16,385 nt of DNA from Oscillospiraceae bacterium (GCA_028691385.1 JAQUZL010000006.1:12008-28392); one strand, 5' to 3'; shown: positions 7,650 to 15,021, numbered from the stretch's first letter. Translations and numbers: made by a program. The notes: generated by a model from the letters alone, not told the origin.

Positions 7650-7656
7650 AGCCACA

Positions 7657-7689
7657 AAGCGGCTTATCTGCGCCTTTGGCGCGCCGCTT
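7657..7689 (+). other. Stem-loop leader before the SGNH hydrolase gene
   Basis: An outer stem AAGCGGC / GCCGCTT encloses an inner stem GCGCC / GGCGC with a TTT loop and a 6-base bulge (TTATCT) on the 5' side. It occupies almost the whole leader, from the predicted transcription start to just before the GAAAGG ribosome site. It may stabilise the 5' end of the mRNA or control translation. Confidence 0.45.
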
Positions 7690-7710
7690 CTGACGAAAGG
7701 ACTGACTGCT

Positions 7711-8370
7711 ATGTGCCCTTGCCCACGCGTTTCCGTTCTCGGCGACTCCATCAGCACGCTGGAGGGCGTCAGCATCCCGGCCGGGATGCACTTTTATACC
7801 CCCGCGCTGCAGCGGCTGAGCGGTGTGGCTGCGCCGGCGGACACCTGGTGGGGCATGGTCATCCATGCGCTGGGCGGCGTCCGGGGCGCGGTTTGTGCCC
7901 AAAACGGACTGACCCTCTCCGGCAGATTCGGTGCGGGCGACCCGCAGCGGATTGCCGCACTGGCTGCGGGCGGCATGCCGGACTGCATTTGGGTGGCCGC
8001 CGGACTGAACGACTGGGCGCTGGGCGTCCCGCCGGAGCAGGTTTTGATCGGGTGCCAAACGCTGCTGCAGCGGCTGCGCGCGGCCTACCCGGACGCGGCA
8101 ATTGTCATCGGCACGCTGCCGCAGGGGATGCCCGTGCCGGAAGAAGCAGCATTTTTCAGCGCGGAAGCCGTCGCGCCCCAAACACCTTATAATAATAGCA
8201 TCCGCGCAGCCGCAGAAATCGCCCAATGCCGCGTGGCGGAGCTTGCCGCCGCGTCCTATGAAACCATGGACGGCGTGCACCCCACCCGGCGCGGCATGGC
8301 GCAGCTGGCGGCGGCATGGCTTGCTGCGCTGGAGAAGCGTTGGCACGGCTGTCCTATGGAGTTTCTTTGA
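7711..8370 (+). CDS. SGNH/GDSL-family hydrolase
   Basis: A small esterase-like hydrolase of 219 residues. The SGNH blocks are visible: block I VLGDSIS with nucleophile Ser13, a block II-like ALGGVRGAVCAQNGLTLSGR, block III AAGLNDW with Asn100, and block V DGVHPTRRG with the Asp187/His190 pair. The DSIST-EG and DTWWG stretches match a Firmicutes SGNH subgroup I recall, in which they are conserved. There is no signal peptide, so it probably acts in the cytoplasm; deacylation of a sugar or small ester is possible but unproven. The ATG at 7711 follows GAAAGGA; the frame is open upstream but would start before the promoter. It is a single-gene unit between liv and the sugar-acid modules. Confidence 0.82.
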   Translation: MCPCPRVSVLGDSISTLEGVSIPAGMHFYTPALQRLSGVAAPADTWWGMVIHALGGVRGAVCAQNGLTLSGRFGAGDPQRIAALAAGGMPDCIWVAAGLNDWALGVPPEQVLIGCQTLLQRLRAAYPDAAIVIGTLPQGMPVPEEAAFFSAEAVAPQTPYNNSIRAAAEIAQCRVAELAAASYETMDGVHPTRRGMAQLAAAWLAALEKRWHGCPMEFL

Positions 8371-8438
8371 AAAGATGACCAATTCCGGCTGGCTTCCTTT
8401 GCGATTTTGCTAAAGATTGGGAAAGTAAAATCCATGTA

Positions 8439-8467
8439 TTGACAACTGAAAATGCCTGTGCTATCCT
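8439..8467 (+). promoter_or_regulatory. Promoter of sugar-acid module 1
   Basis: A consensus TTGACA (8439-8444), a 17-base spacer and TATCCT (8462-8467), with a TGn extension (TGC) just before the -10. The predicted start is near 8474. The TGTGCTA block over the -10 also occurs in the module 2 promoter. Confidence 0.75.
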
Positions 8468-8470
8468 GTT

Positions 8471-8543
8471 TGTAGTAAAGTTTCAAGCTCGCTTTGCGGA
8501 TTGTAGCTTACAAACACGCCGCAAAGTTTGTCGTTTTCAAACG
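8471..8543 (+). promoter_or_regulatory. Structured leader and candidate operator of module 1
   Basis: Three elements fill the roughly 96-base leader. TGTAGTAAAGTTTCA (8471-8485), an imperfect palindrome, covers the predicted start. CTTTGCGG (8492-8499) pairs with CCGCAAAG (8519-8526) and encloses a second perfect hairpin, TTGTA-GCT-TACAA (8501-8513). CGTTT-TC-AAACG (8532-8543) forms a small third palindrome before the GGAGG ribosome site. These could be operators for the RpiR regulator or RNA structure; the sequence alone does not decide. Confidence 0.45.
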
Positions 8544-8569
8544 AATCAAAATTATTGGAGGAATTTACC

Positions 8570-9487
8570 ATGGCTGAAATCAAAGGTACGCTTGTCCCGA
8601 ACATTACTTTCTTTACGAAAGACAACAAGGTCGACTTCGATCTGTGCCGCAAGCACATGAACTGGATGCTGGACAACGGCGTGCACGGCATGTTCGTCAC
8701 CGGCTCTTACGGCGCAGGCCCGCTGATGACCAACGAAGAGCGCATCGCCGTGTTCAAGCTGGCGCGCGAGTGCTGCGACGCCCATCCCGGCACCTATGTC
8801 ATCGCCCATGTGGGCTGCGCGGACACCGCCTCTTCCGTGGCGCTGGCCAAGGCCGCCGAGGAAATCGGCTGCGACGCAGTGGGCGCAGTTCCCCCGTTCT
8901 ATTACTCCTACACCGAGGATGAAGTGATTGAGTACTACCGCGCGCTCGCTTCCGCCGTCAAGCTCCCGGTCTACGCCTACAATAACCCCACCACCACCCG
9001 CGTTTCCATGAACTTCGGCACTGTGCAGAAGCTCCAGGCCGCAGGCGCCAAGGGCGTCAAGGACAGCTCCATGAACGTCACCTGCCCCACCCGCGTCTAC
9101 TATGACGCCAAGCTGAGCGGCAAGGACTTCAAGGTCATCATCGGCGCCTCCACCGGTTGGCTGCCGTTCTGCACCATGGGCATTGACACCATGATCGCCG
9201 GCATGAGCAACTACGCCCCGGAGATCGTCACCGCCATGTACGGCTACACCGCCAAGGGCGACATGGAAAAGGCCGAGAAGGCCTACCTCATCATGATGAA
9301 CTATCTGGCCAAGTGCCGGTTTGCCGACAGCACGCTGGTTTCCCACGCCATTCTGGCCGCCCGCGGCTTTGAGGCAGGCTTCCCGCGCGCACCGATGGCG
9401 CCGCTAAACTATGACGAAGCCAAGCTTGCGCAGCTGAAGGCCGATTTTGAAGATACGCTTGCCAAGATGAAGGCGCTGGAGGCATAA
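8570..9487 (+). CDS. DHDPS/N-acetylneuraminate lyase superfamily aldolase
   Basis: A class I (Schiff-base) aldolase of 305 residues with a TIM-barrel fold, the family's normal length. The Schiff-base lysine is Lys164 in GVKDSS and the catalytic tyrosine is Tyr137 in YAYNNP. These enzymes add or remove pyruvate from aldehydes: dihydrodipicolinate synthase, sialic acid lyase and 2-keto-3-deoxygluconate (KDG) aldolase. The usual GTTGE/GSTGE loop reads GSYGAGPLM here (residues 45-53). The loss of Glu and the GP pattern recall archaeal KDG aldolase (GTTGLGP). With a kinase and a hydroxyacid dehydrogenase directly downstream, a sugar-acid aldolase is more likely than lysine synthesis. GGAGG (8557-8561) fixes the start; a longer in-frame reading overlaps the leader. 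The exact substrate is unknown. Confidence 0.87.
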   Translation: MAEIKGTLVPNITFFTKDNKVDFDLCRKHMNWMLDNGVHGMFVTGSYGAGPLMTNEERIAVFKLARECCDAHPGTYVIAHVGCADTASSVALAKAAEEIGCDAVGAVPPFYYSYTEDEVIEYYRALASAVKLPVYAYNNPTTTRVSMNFGTVQKLQAAGAKGVKDSSMNVTCPTRVYYDAKLSGKDFKVIIGASTGWLPFCTMGIDTMIAGMSNYAPEIVTAMYGYTAKGDMEKAEKAYLIMMNYLAKCRFADSTLVSHAILAARGFEAGFPRAPMAPLNYDEAKLAQLKADFEDTLAKMKALEA

Positions 9488-9489
9488 AA

Positions 9490-10860
9490 ATGATGGATCG
9501 CAGACATGTAATCGTCGGCTTTGACATTGGCACAAGCTCTACCAAAGCCGCGATCGCCGATACCGATACTGGTACGATCATTGACACCCGCACTTTTCAC
9601 TATGAAAATGCCCGGGAGGCTGCTCCCGGCGTCATGCCGATTGCTGTCTACGAAACCGCCCTTTTAAGCGCAATTACCTCTCTCATGGGCGATTATGAGA
9701 TCGACAGCATCGGTCTTACCGTCCAAATGTACTCCATTCTCCGCAAAACGGAGGACGGCCTGATGGCCTATCAGTGGAACTCGCTCTGGGCGCGCGACAA
9801 GCAGATCGAAGTGGAGATGAAAGATCCGCTGGTGCGCTCCGGCTGCCGCCCCGACACCATTTACCCCGGCTACAAGCTGGGCACTATGACGCCGGAGATG
9901 CGCAAAGAGTTTTTGCCCTACGGCATCAAGGAACACCTCATCTGCCTGCTTACGGGCAAGCTGGTCACGGACTATACCATTGCGTCCCCGTTCGGCCTGT
10001 TTGACGCCGTCAAGTGGGAATGGAATCTGCCGCTCATCCGGTCGCTGGGCATTGACGAAAGTCTGCTGCCCAAGGCCGTGCCGTACTCCGTGCCGGTCGG
10101 CCCCATTGACACCGAGCTGCTGCCCGGCTTCCACGCGATTTTGACCCCCGGCCTCGGCGACGGCCCGTCGGCCAGCTTTGCCTGCCGCGACGTCAGCTGT
10201 CTGTGCGCCAACCTCGGCACCTCCATGGCCGTGCGCGTCATCACCGACAAGCCGGATTTTTCCGATGAGAACGGCCTTTGGAACTACGCCTTCGACGACA
10301 CGCTCTATACCACCGGCGGCATTTCGTCCAACTCCTGCTCCGTGTTCCACTGGGGCGACCAGTTCGACCTGCGCACCGAAGCGCCGGAGGATCTGGTGGA
10401 CACCCACGACGTGATGTTCTTCCCGTGGCTGCACGGCGAGCGCATGCCCTATTGGTCGAGCGATCTGCGCGGCACGTTTATCGGCCTGCAGGTCTTTGAC
10501 GATCAGAAGGTGCTGCGCAGCGCAGTGCTCAAGGCCGTGGCGTTCACCTTCTGCCGCATCGCCCGCACGCTTGAGAAGGTTTCCGCGCCCGATCAGCCCC
10601 TGGTGATGGCCGGCGGCGGCACGAAAAACCGCGCTGTGCTCTCCGTCATCGCAGGCTGCGTCCATCGCGATCTGTACTTACAGGAAAATGAAGCGTTTCT
10701 CGGCAGCATCGGCGCAGCCATTGCGTCCGGCATTGCCACAGGTCATGCGGTGCATCCGGATACGAAGATCGCGGAGATCATCCATCCCACCGGCGCTTAT
10801 GAGGCGGAATACGAGCGCTGGCTGAAGATGGCCGAAAAGATGACCCAGTTTTATAACTAA
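9490..10860 (+). CDS. FGGY-family carbohydrate kinase (module 1)
   Basis: An ATP-dependent sugar or polyol kinase of 456 residues in the gluconokinase/xylulokinase branch. The phosphate-1 motif is VGFDIGTSSTKAAIAD (residues 9-24), the presumed catalytic base is Asp224 in GLGDGPSA, phosphate-2 is NLGTS (241-245), the family block PWLHGERMPYW spans 312-322, and the adenosine motif MAGGGTKN spans 373-380. It starts two bases after the aldolase stop codon, using the GGAGG at 9478-9482 inside the aldolase end, so the pair is translationally coupled. The start is ATGATG; either Met is possible. It probably phosphorylates a sugar acid or the aldehyde/hydroxyacid handled by its neighbours. The substrate cannot be named. 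Confidence 0.9.
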   Translation: MMDRRHVIVGFDIGTSSTKAAIADTDTGTIIDTRTFHYENAREAAPGVMPIAVYETALLSAITSLMGDYEIDSIGLTVQMYSILRKTEDGLMAYQWNSLWARDKQIEVEMKDPLVRSGCRPDTIYPGYKLGTMTPEMRKEFLPYGIKEHLICLLTGKLVTDYTIASPFGLFDAVKWEWNLPLIRSLGIDESLLPKAVPYSVPVGPIDTELLPGFHAILTPGLGDGPSASFACRDVSCLCANLGTSMAVRVITDKPDFSDENGLWNYAFDDTLYTTGGISSNSCSVFHWGDQFDLRTEAPEDLVDTHDVMFFPWLHGERMPYWSSDLRGTFIGLQVFDDQKVLRSAVLKAVAFTFCRIARTLEKVSAPDQPLVMAGGGTKNRAVLSVIAGCVHRDLYLQENEAFLGSIGAAIASGIATGHAVHPDTKIAEIIHPTGAYEAEYERWLKMAEKMTQFYN

Positions 10861-10875
10861 GGGAGATCTGGAACC

Positions 10876-11820
10876 ATGAAACATCGTGTTGCAATTCTTT
10901 CCCGCTCGTTCGGCTCTGCCAGCGGCAGACCGTTCGAGATTTTGGAGGAAAACGGCATCGAATATACCATTGCGCATAACACCGAACCGGAAAACCGGGA
11001 CAAAATTATTTCGTTCATCGGCGACGCCGATGCGGTCATTCCCGGCTCGGACATCATCGACCGCTATGTGCTCGATCACTGCCCAAACCTCAAGTGCGTG
11101 TCCAAGCACGGCGTGGGGCTTGACGCCATCGACCTGCCCCTTGCCAAGGCGCGCGGCGTGGAGGTGTGCTGCACCCCCGGCGCGAACAACGACGCAGTGG
11201 CCGACATGGCGCTGCTGCTGATGCTGGCCGTCCAGCGCAATCTGCGCAAGGACATGATCACCACCGCAAGCCCCAGCTGGAAGAACAAAAAGCTCTCCGC
11301 CGATCTGTTCCACGCCACCGTCGGCCTGGTCGGCTACGGCAAGATCGGTTCCGGCGTGGCGCAGCGGCTGTCCGGCTTCGACTGTACCATTTTGGTCTAT
11401 GACCCGTACATCGACCCCGCGCACATCACCACGCCCAACACCCACATCGTGACGCTGGACGAACTTTTGGAGCGCAGCGACATGGTTTCGCTGCATTTGC
11501 CGCTGAACGATTCCACCCGCAACATCATTGACGCGACCGCCATTGCCAAAATGAAAGACGGCGCGGCCATCGTCAACACCTCCCGCGGCGGCACCATGGA
11601 CTATGAAGCCCTGCGCGCCGCGCTGGAATCCGGCCATCTGAGCGGCGCAGGCCTTGACGTGTTCCCGGTAGAACCGCCGGTGAACGAGCCGCTTCTGGAA
11701 CTGCCGAACGTGGTCGCCATGCCCCATATGGCCACCTACACCCGCGACGCCAACACCCGCATGGGGACGATGGCGGCGCAGAATATCGTGGATTACTTCG
11801 CGCGTACGGACGCAACTTAA
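10876..11820 (+). CDS. D-isomer-specific 2-hydroxyacid dehydrogenase (module 1)
   Basis: An NAD(P)-dependent oxidoreductase of 314 residues that interconverts a 2-keto acid and its (R)-2-hydroxy acid. The Rossmann motif is GYGKIG (153-158) with an acidic Asp176 after the second strand (VYDPY), which favours NAD over NADP. The catalytic triad is Arg237 (NTSRGG), Glu266 (PVEPP) and His284 (MPHMAT). The carboxylate-binding loop is KHGVGLDAID. It resembles the phosphoglycerate dehydrogenase/hydroxypyruvate reductase group without an ACT domain. It lies 15 bases after the kinase, with a GGGAG site, in one transcription unit. Possible reactions are pyruvate to D-lactate or reduction of a sugar-derived 2-keto acid. 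Confidence 0.9.
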   Translation: MKHRVAILSRSFGSASGRPFEILEENGIEYTIAHNTEPENRDKIISFIGDADAVIPGSDIIDRYVLDHCPNLKCVSKHGVGLDAIDLPLAKARGVEVCCTPGANNDAVADMALLLMLAVQRNLRKDMITTASPSWKNKKLSADLFHATVGLVGYGKIGSGVAQRLSGFDCTILVYDPYIDPAHITTPNTHIVTLDELLERSDMVSLHLPLNDSTRNIIDATAIAKMKDGAAIVNTSRGGTMDYEALRAALESGHLSGAGLDVFPVEPPVNEPLLELPNVVAMPHMATYTRDANTRMGTMAAQNIVDYFARTDAT

Positions 11821-11844
11821 CTTACTTCCATCCCTTTCGTATCA

Positions 11845-11877
11845 GGCAGAGCCGCCCTAATCCCAGGCGGCTCTGCC
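11845..11877 (+). other. Hairpin between module 1 and the RpiR gene
   Basis: A perfect 12-bp GC-rich stem, GGCAGAGCCGCC / GGCGGCTCTGCC, with a 9-base loop. Only CATTT follows, with no U-run, so it is at best a weak terminator. It may protect the 3' end of the module 1 mRNA or lower read-through into the regulator gene. No clear separate promoter is visible for the regulator, so it is probably transcribed with module 1. Confidence 0.6.
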
Positions 11878-11899
11878 CATTTCCCACAGGAGGTCACGC

Positions 11900-12757
11900 A
11901 TGGATCAAGCGGAAATTCGGGTGCTGCTGCGCCTGCAAGCCAATCTCACCACGCTGCGCAAAAGCGAGCGGAAGGTTGCCGAGTACATTCTCTCTGATCC
12001 AACCCAGGCGATCTACCAGAGCATTACCACGCTGGCGGAAAACGCACAGGTTTCAGAGGCCTCTGTCATCCGTCTGTGCAAGGCGGTGGGCTACTCCGGT
12101 TTTCAGGATTTGAAAATCAATCTGGCGCGGGAAATTGTCGGCTCCGGCGAGCAGATTCATGAGGATATTTCCGCCGACGACGACGCCGCCGCCATCATGC
12201 AAAAGGTCATGAGCGCGAACATCAAGGCCATTGAGGATACGCTGAACTTCGTCAATCCCACCGAAATGCAGCGCGCGGTGGACGCCATCGCAAAAACCCA
12301 TCGGCTGGAGTTTTATGGGGTCGGTGGCTCCGGCATGATTGCAGCCGACGCCCAGCACGCCTTTTTTAAGTATGTTTACGGCAGCTGCATTTCCTACTGC
12401 GACCCGCATATGCAGGCCATGAGCGCCGCCACCATGCGCCCCGGCGACGTGGCCGTGGGCATCAGTCACACCGGCGCGACCAAGGACATTGTGGACTCGC
12501 TGCGCATCGCAAAGGCTGCCGGCGCGACGGTCATCGCCATCACCGGCGGACTGAAAAGTCCCGCCGCCAACGTATGCGACATCGTGCTGACCGTGGTGGC
12601 GCGGGAGCAGCACTTCAAGCCCGAGCCGATGTCCTCGCGCATTGCGGCGCTCAGCATCATCGACGCGCTGGCCACCTCGGTGGCCTTTACCCGCCCGAAC
12701 GAGGTGCTCGGCACGCTGGATAAAACCCGCGCCGCACTGGCCGACAAGCGGTACTAA
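11900..12757 (+). CDS. RpiR-family (HTH-SIS) transcriptional regulator
   Basis: A sugar-phosphate-responsive regulator of 285 residues, typical RpiR length. The N-terminal helix-turn-helix covers about residues 1-80, with the family hallmarks SERKVAEYIL, ITTLAENAQVSEASVIRLCK and GYSGFQDLK. The C-terminal SIS domain covers about 134-260, with GVGGSG (140-145) and the phosphosugar-binding ISHTGATKD (188-196). AGGAGG before the ATG at 11900 is a strong ribosome site. It sits exactly between the two aldolase-kinase-dehydrogenase modules, so it is the obvious candidate to control both. A phosphorylated intermediate made by one of the kinases would be the natural effector. Whether it represses or activates is not visible. 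Confidence 0.93.
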   Translation: MDQAEIRVLLRLQANLTTLRKSERKVAEYILSDPTQAIYQSITTLAENAQVSEASVIRLCKAVGYSGFQDLKINLAREIVGSGEQIHEDISADDDAAAIMQKVMSANIKAIEDTLNFVNPTEMQRAVDAIAKTHRLEFYGVGGSGMIAADAQHAFFKYVYGSCISYCDPHMQAMSAATMRPGDVAVGISHTGATKDIVDSLRIAKAAGATVIAITGGLKSPAANVCDIVLTVVAREQHFKPEPMSSRIAALSIIDALATSVAFTRPNEVLGTLDKTRAALADKRY

Positions 12758-12769
12758 TCGGATCATCCG

Positions 12770-12800
12770 TCCGTCCAACCTTTGGTTGGACGGATTTTTT
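12770..12800 (+). terminator. Intrinsic terminator after the RpiR gene
   Basis: An 11-bp stem, TCCGTCCAACC / GGTTGGACGGA, with a TTT loop followed by TTTTTT. It begins 13 bases after the RpiR stop codon and separates module 1 plus regulator from module 2. Confidence 0.93.
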
Positions 12801-12859
12801 CATGACGCCGCAAAACCGGTCAATCTGTCAAAGCCGTCCGGCATATTGCAGAAGGTTGG

Positions 12860-12876
12860 TTGTCGATTTTTGACAA
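12860..12876. promoter_or_regulatory. Candidate operator upstream of module 2
   Basis: The dyad TTGTC / GACAA with a 7-base spacer lies about 25 bases upstream of the module 2 -35. RpiR-family HexR proteins, as I recall, bind TTGT-N7/8-ACAA upstream of sugar-acid genes; here the spacing is TTGT-N9-ACAA. GAAATTTC (12884-12891) is a second small palindrome next to it. CAATCTG also occurs twice as a direct repeat (12821 and 12874), 53 bases apart. Assignment to the RpiR protein is inference. Confidence 0.4.
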
Positions 12877-12900
12877 TCTGGTAGAAATTTCGGTGCGACC

Positions 12901-12929
12901 TTGCAAACGCAAACCGCGTGTGCTACTAT
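12901..12929 (+). promoter_or_regulatory. Promoter of sugar-acid module 2
   Basis: TTGCAA (12901-12906), a 17-base spacer and TACTAT (12924-12929), with a TGn extension (TGC) before the -10. The predicted start is near 12936, leaving a very short leader of about 23 bases to the aldolase ATG, in contrast to the long structured leader of module 1. Confidence 0.72.
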
Positions 12930-12958
12930 CGCCTTGAAGCTATAAAGGAGGCATTCCT

Positions 12959-13594
12959 ATGAATATTACCGAAAAACTGGCCGCATCCGGCGTTGTGCCT
13001 GTGGTCGTCATCAAAAACGCGGCGGACGCCGTTCCCACTGCCAAGGCCATGGTCGCAGGCGGCGTCTGCTGCATGGAAATCACCATGCGTACCCCCGCTG
13101 CGCTGGACTGCATCCGCGCCGTGACGGCCGAATGCCCGGACATGCTGGTGGGCGCAGGCACCGTCATCACCCTCGAGCAGTGCAAGCAGGCCGTTGCCGC
13201 CGGGGCAAAGTTCATCGTCGCACCGGGCTTTTGCCGTGAGGTGGTCGCATGGTGCGTGGAAAACAACATTTCCGTCACACCGGGCTGCGTCACCCCCACG
13301 GAAATCATGATGGCACTGGAATTTGGCATCAAGGTCATTAAATTCTTCCCGTCCAACGTCTATGGCGGCCTGAAAGCGATGAAGGCGCTGTCCGGTCCGT
13401 TCGGCGACGTGAAATTTTTGCCCACCGGCGGCGTCAGCGGCGAAAACATGGCGGAGTACCTGAAAGAGCCGTATATTTTTGCCGTGGGCGGCAGCTGGAT
13501 CTGCACCAAGGACGACATTTCGGCCGGTAATCTGGACAAAATCACCGCACTTTGCCGCGCGGCGTCCGACATCGTCAAGGCCGTCCGCGGCTGA
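12959..13594 (+). CDS. eda: KDPG/KHG aldolase family protein (Eda type)
   Basis: A class I aldolase of 211 residues that cleaves 2-keto-3-deoxy-6-phosphogluconate or a related 2-keto-3-deoxy or 4-hydroxy-2-keto acid to pyruvate plus an aldehyde. All active-site features are present: Glu40 in MEITMRTPAAL with Arg44, GAGTV (65-69), APGF, the Schiff-base Lys128 in KFFPSN, and the phosphate-binding GGV (157-159) and VGGSW (176-180). AAGGAGG (12945-12951) is an ideal ribosome site seven bases before the ATG. It is the first gene of module 2. No 6-phosphogluconate dehydratase (edd) lies nearby, so the substrate may differ from the Entner-Doudoroff one; the retained phosphate site suits a phosphorylated substrate made by the next gene's kinase. 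Confidence 0.93.
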   Translation: MNITEKLAASGVVPVVVIKNAADAVPTAKAMVAGGVCCMEITMRTPAALDCIRAVTAECPDMLVGAGTVITLEQCKQAVAAGAKFIVAPGFCREVVAWCVENNISVTPGCVTPTEIMMALEFGIKVIKFFPSNVYGGLKAMKALSGPFGDVKFLPTGGVSGENMAEYLKEPYIFAVGGSWICTKDDISAGNLDKITALCRAASDIVKAVRG

Positions 13595-13599
13595 CGCCT

Positions 13600-15021
13600 A
13601 TGCTGGTATTGGCGCTTGAATCGAGCACCAGCTCCTCCAAAGCCCTGCTCTACGACACGGAGCAGGGCGTTGTGGGTTTGGCGCAGGAGCCATATGACCC
13701 CAGTTTTTGCAGCGGCGGCAAAACCGATACCCATGCGGCCTTTGCCCACACCATGGCCATGGGTCGCAAGGTCGCGGCGGGCAAGCCGGTCGCGGCCATC
13801 GCCCTTTGCAGCACCTGGCACAGCATCGGCGTGTGCGACAAGGACTTTTCCCCCATCACGCCCACCTTCGCCTGGAACTACATGGCGCCTGCCGCTCAGT
13901 GCCGCGCCATGCGCGCAGACCCCGCGCTTTGCAGGCTTCTCTACCAAAAAACCGGCTGCATGCCCCACGTGACGTACCCCCGCCATGCGCTGCTCTACGA
14001 GCAGTCCCAGGGCCTTGATCTCAGCGGCAAGCTGCTGCTGTCCCAAGGCGCTTACAACCTGTATCAGCTGACCGGCGAATTTGCCGAAAGCATCAACGTC
14101 ATGTCCGGCTCCGGCCTCATGGACGTGGCGGCGCTGCGCTATGACGCGCTGCCCATGGATCTGCTGGGTATCCGGCCTTCTCAGCTGGGCGCGCTGGTCA
14201 CCTACCGTGACACGTTCCCGCTGCATGCGGCGGGCGCGAAGCTGCTGGGCATTTCCGCCGGGATTCCGGTAGTCCCCGCCCACTCTGACGGCGCGCTCAA
14301 TCAGATTGCCAACGGCGCAGGCCAGCCCGGCCGCATGACCTTCTCGGTGGGCACGAGCGGCGCAATCCGCATGTCCACCAAAGCGCCCGTGCTGCCCGAA
14401 GGGCAGCAGCTGTGGTCGTATTACGGCGTGGACAACTACATTTCCGGCGGCGCTGTCGCCGGCGCATGCAGCTGCGTCAACTGGTTCAAGGACGCCGTCC
14501 TTGGCGGCGCGCTCTCATTTGGCCAGCTGGAAGCCATGCCGCTGCACCTTGCGCGGCCGCCTGTGTTTTTGCCGTTCACCTTTGGCGAGCGCTGCCCCGG
14601 CTGGCGCGATGACCGCGTGGGCGGTCTTGTGGATCTCATGCCGGAGCACACCGTTGCCGACTGGTATTACGCGGTGCAGGCAGGGCCGCTGTTCAACCTT
14701 TTGCAGTGCTACAAGGTGCTGCAGCAGGCGGTCGGCACGCCCTCGGACGTGATTGTTTCCGGCGGCGTGCTGAACTCCAGACGCTGGACGCAGATGATCG
14801 CCGACATTTTCCAGACCCGTATCCTCTGCGTGCAGAACATTCACGCCTCCGCCGTCGGCGCGGCGGTGCTGGCCATGCACGCCTGCGGCGCGATGCCGCG
14901 TATTTCCGATTTCACCCGCGACTTCGACGAAGCATCTGCGGTGCTGCCCGACCCGTCGCGCTATCCGTTTTATGAGGCGTGGTACGCGGCCTATCTCTGC
15001 GCCTACAACGCCGGAATCTGA
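13600..15021 (+). CDS. FGGY-family carbohydrate kinase (module 2, gluconokinase-like)
   Basis: A sugar kinase of 473 residues. Visible blocks are the phosphate-1 region LALESSTSSSKALLYD (4-19), the presumed catalytic Asp230 in PAHSDGALNQI, GTSGA (251-255), FTFGERCPGW (327-336) and an adenosine motif VSGGVLNSRRWTQMIADIF (386-404), which is close to gluconokinase. The N-terminal motif departs from the usual D-x-GTT: it has Glu7 for Asp and Ser9 for Gly. It starts five bases after the aldolase stop with no strong ribosome site, so it is probably translated by coupling to the aldolase. I infer that it makes the phosphorylated acid that the Eda-type aldolase cleaves. It is only distantly like the module 1 kinase, so this is not a recent duplication. 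Confidence 0.9.
   Translation: MLVLALESSTSSSKALLYDTEQGVVGLAQEPYDPSFCSGGKTDTHAAFAHTMAMGRKVAAGKPVAAIALCSTWHSIGVCDKDFSPITPTFAWNYMAPAAQCRAMRADPALCRLLYQKTGCMPHVTYPRHALLYEQSQGLDLSGKLLLSQGAYNLYQLTGEFAESINVMSGSGLMDVAALRYDALPMDLLGIRPSQLGALVTYRDTFPLHAAGAKLLGISAGIPVVPAHSDGALNQIANGAGQPGRMTFSVGTSGAIRMSTKAPVLPEGQQLWSYYGVDNYISGGAVAGACSCVNWFKDAVLGGALSFGQLEAMPLHLARPPVFLPFTFGERCPGWRDDRVGGLVDLMPEHTVADWYYAVQAGPLFNLLQCYKVLQQAVGTPSDVIVSGGVLNSRRWTQMIADIFQTRILCVQNIHASAVGAAVLAMHACGAMPRISDFTRDFDEASAVLPDPSRYPFYEAWYAAYLCAYNAGI

Noticed and set aside
8570..9487. Calling the aldolase dapA (lysine synthesis)
   Set aside because: The active-site loop departs from dihydrodipicolinate synthase and the gene is coupled to a sugar kinase and a hydroxyacid dehydrogenase.
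9664..11727. Long antisense open frames opposite the module 1 kinase and dehydrogenase (9664-10665 and 10678-11727)
   Set aside because: Their translations are rich in His, Gly, Ala and Arg with no family motifs, and the opposite strand holds clear conserved enzymes. They are by-products of GC-rich codon use.
11845..11877. Calling the 12-bp hairpin after module 1 a strong intrinsic terminator
   Set aside because: No U-run follows it and no clear promoter is seen for the RpiR gene, so read-through is more likely; listed only as a hairpin.
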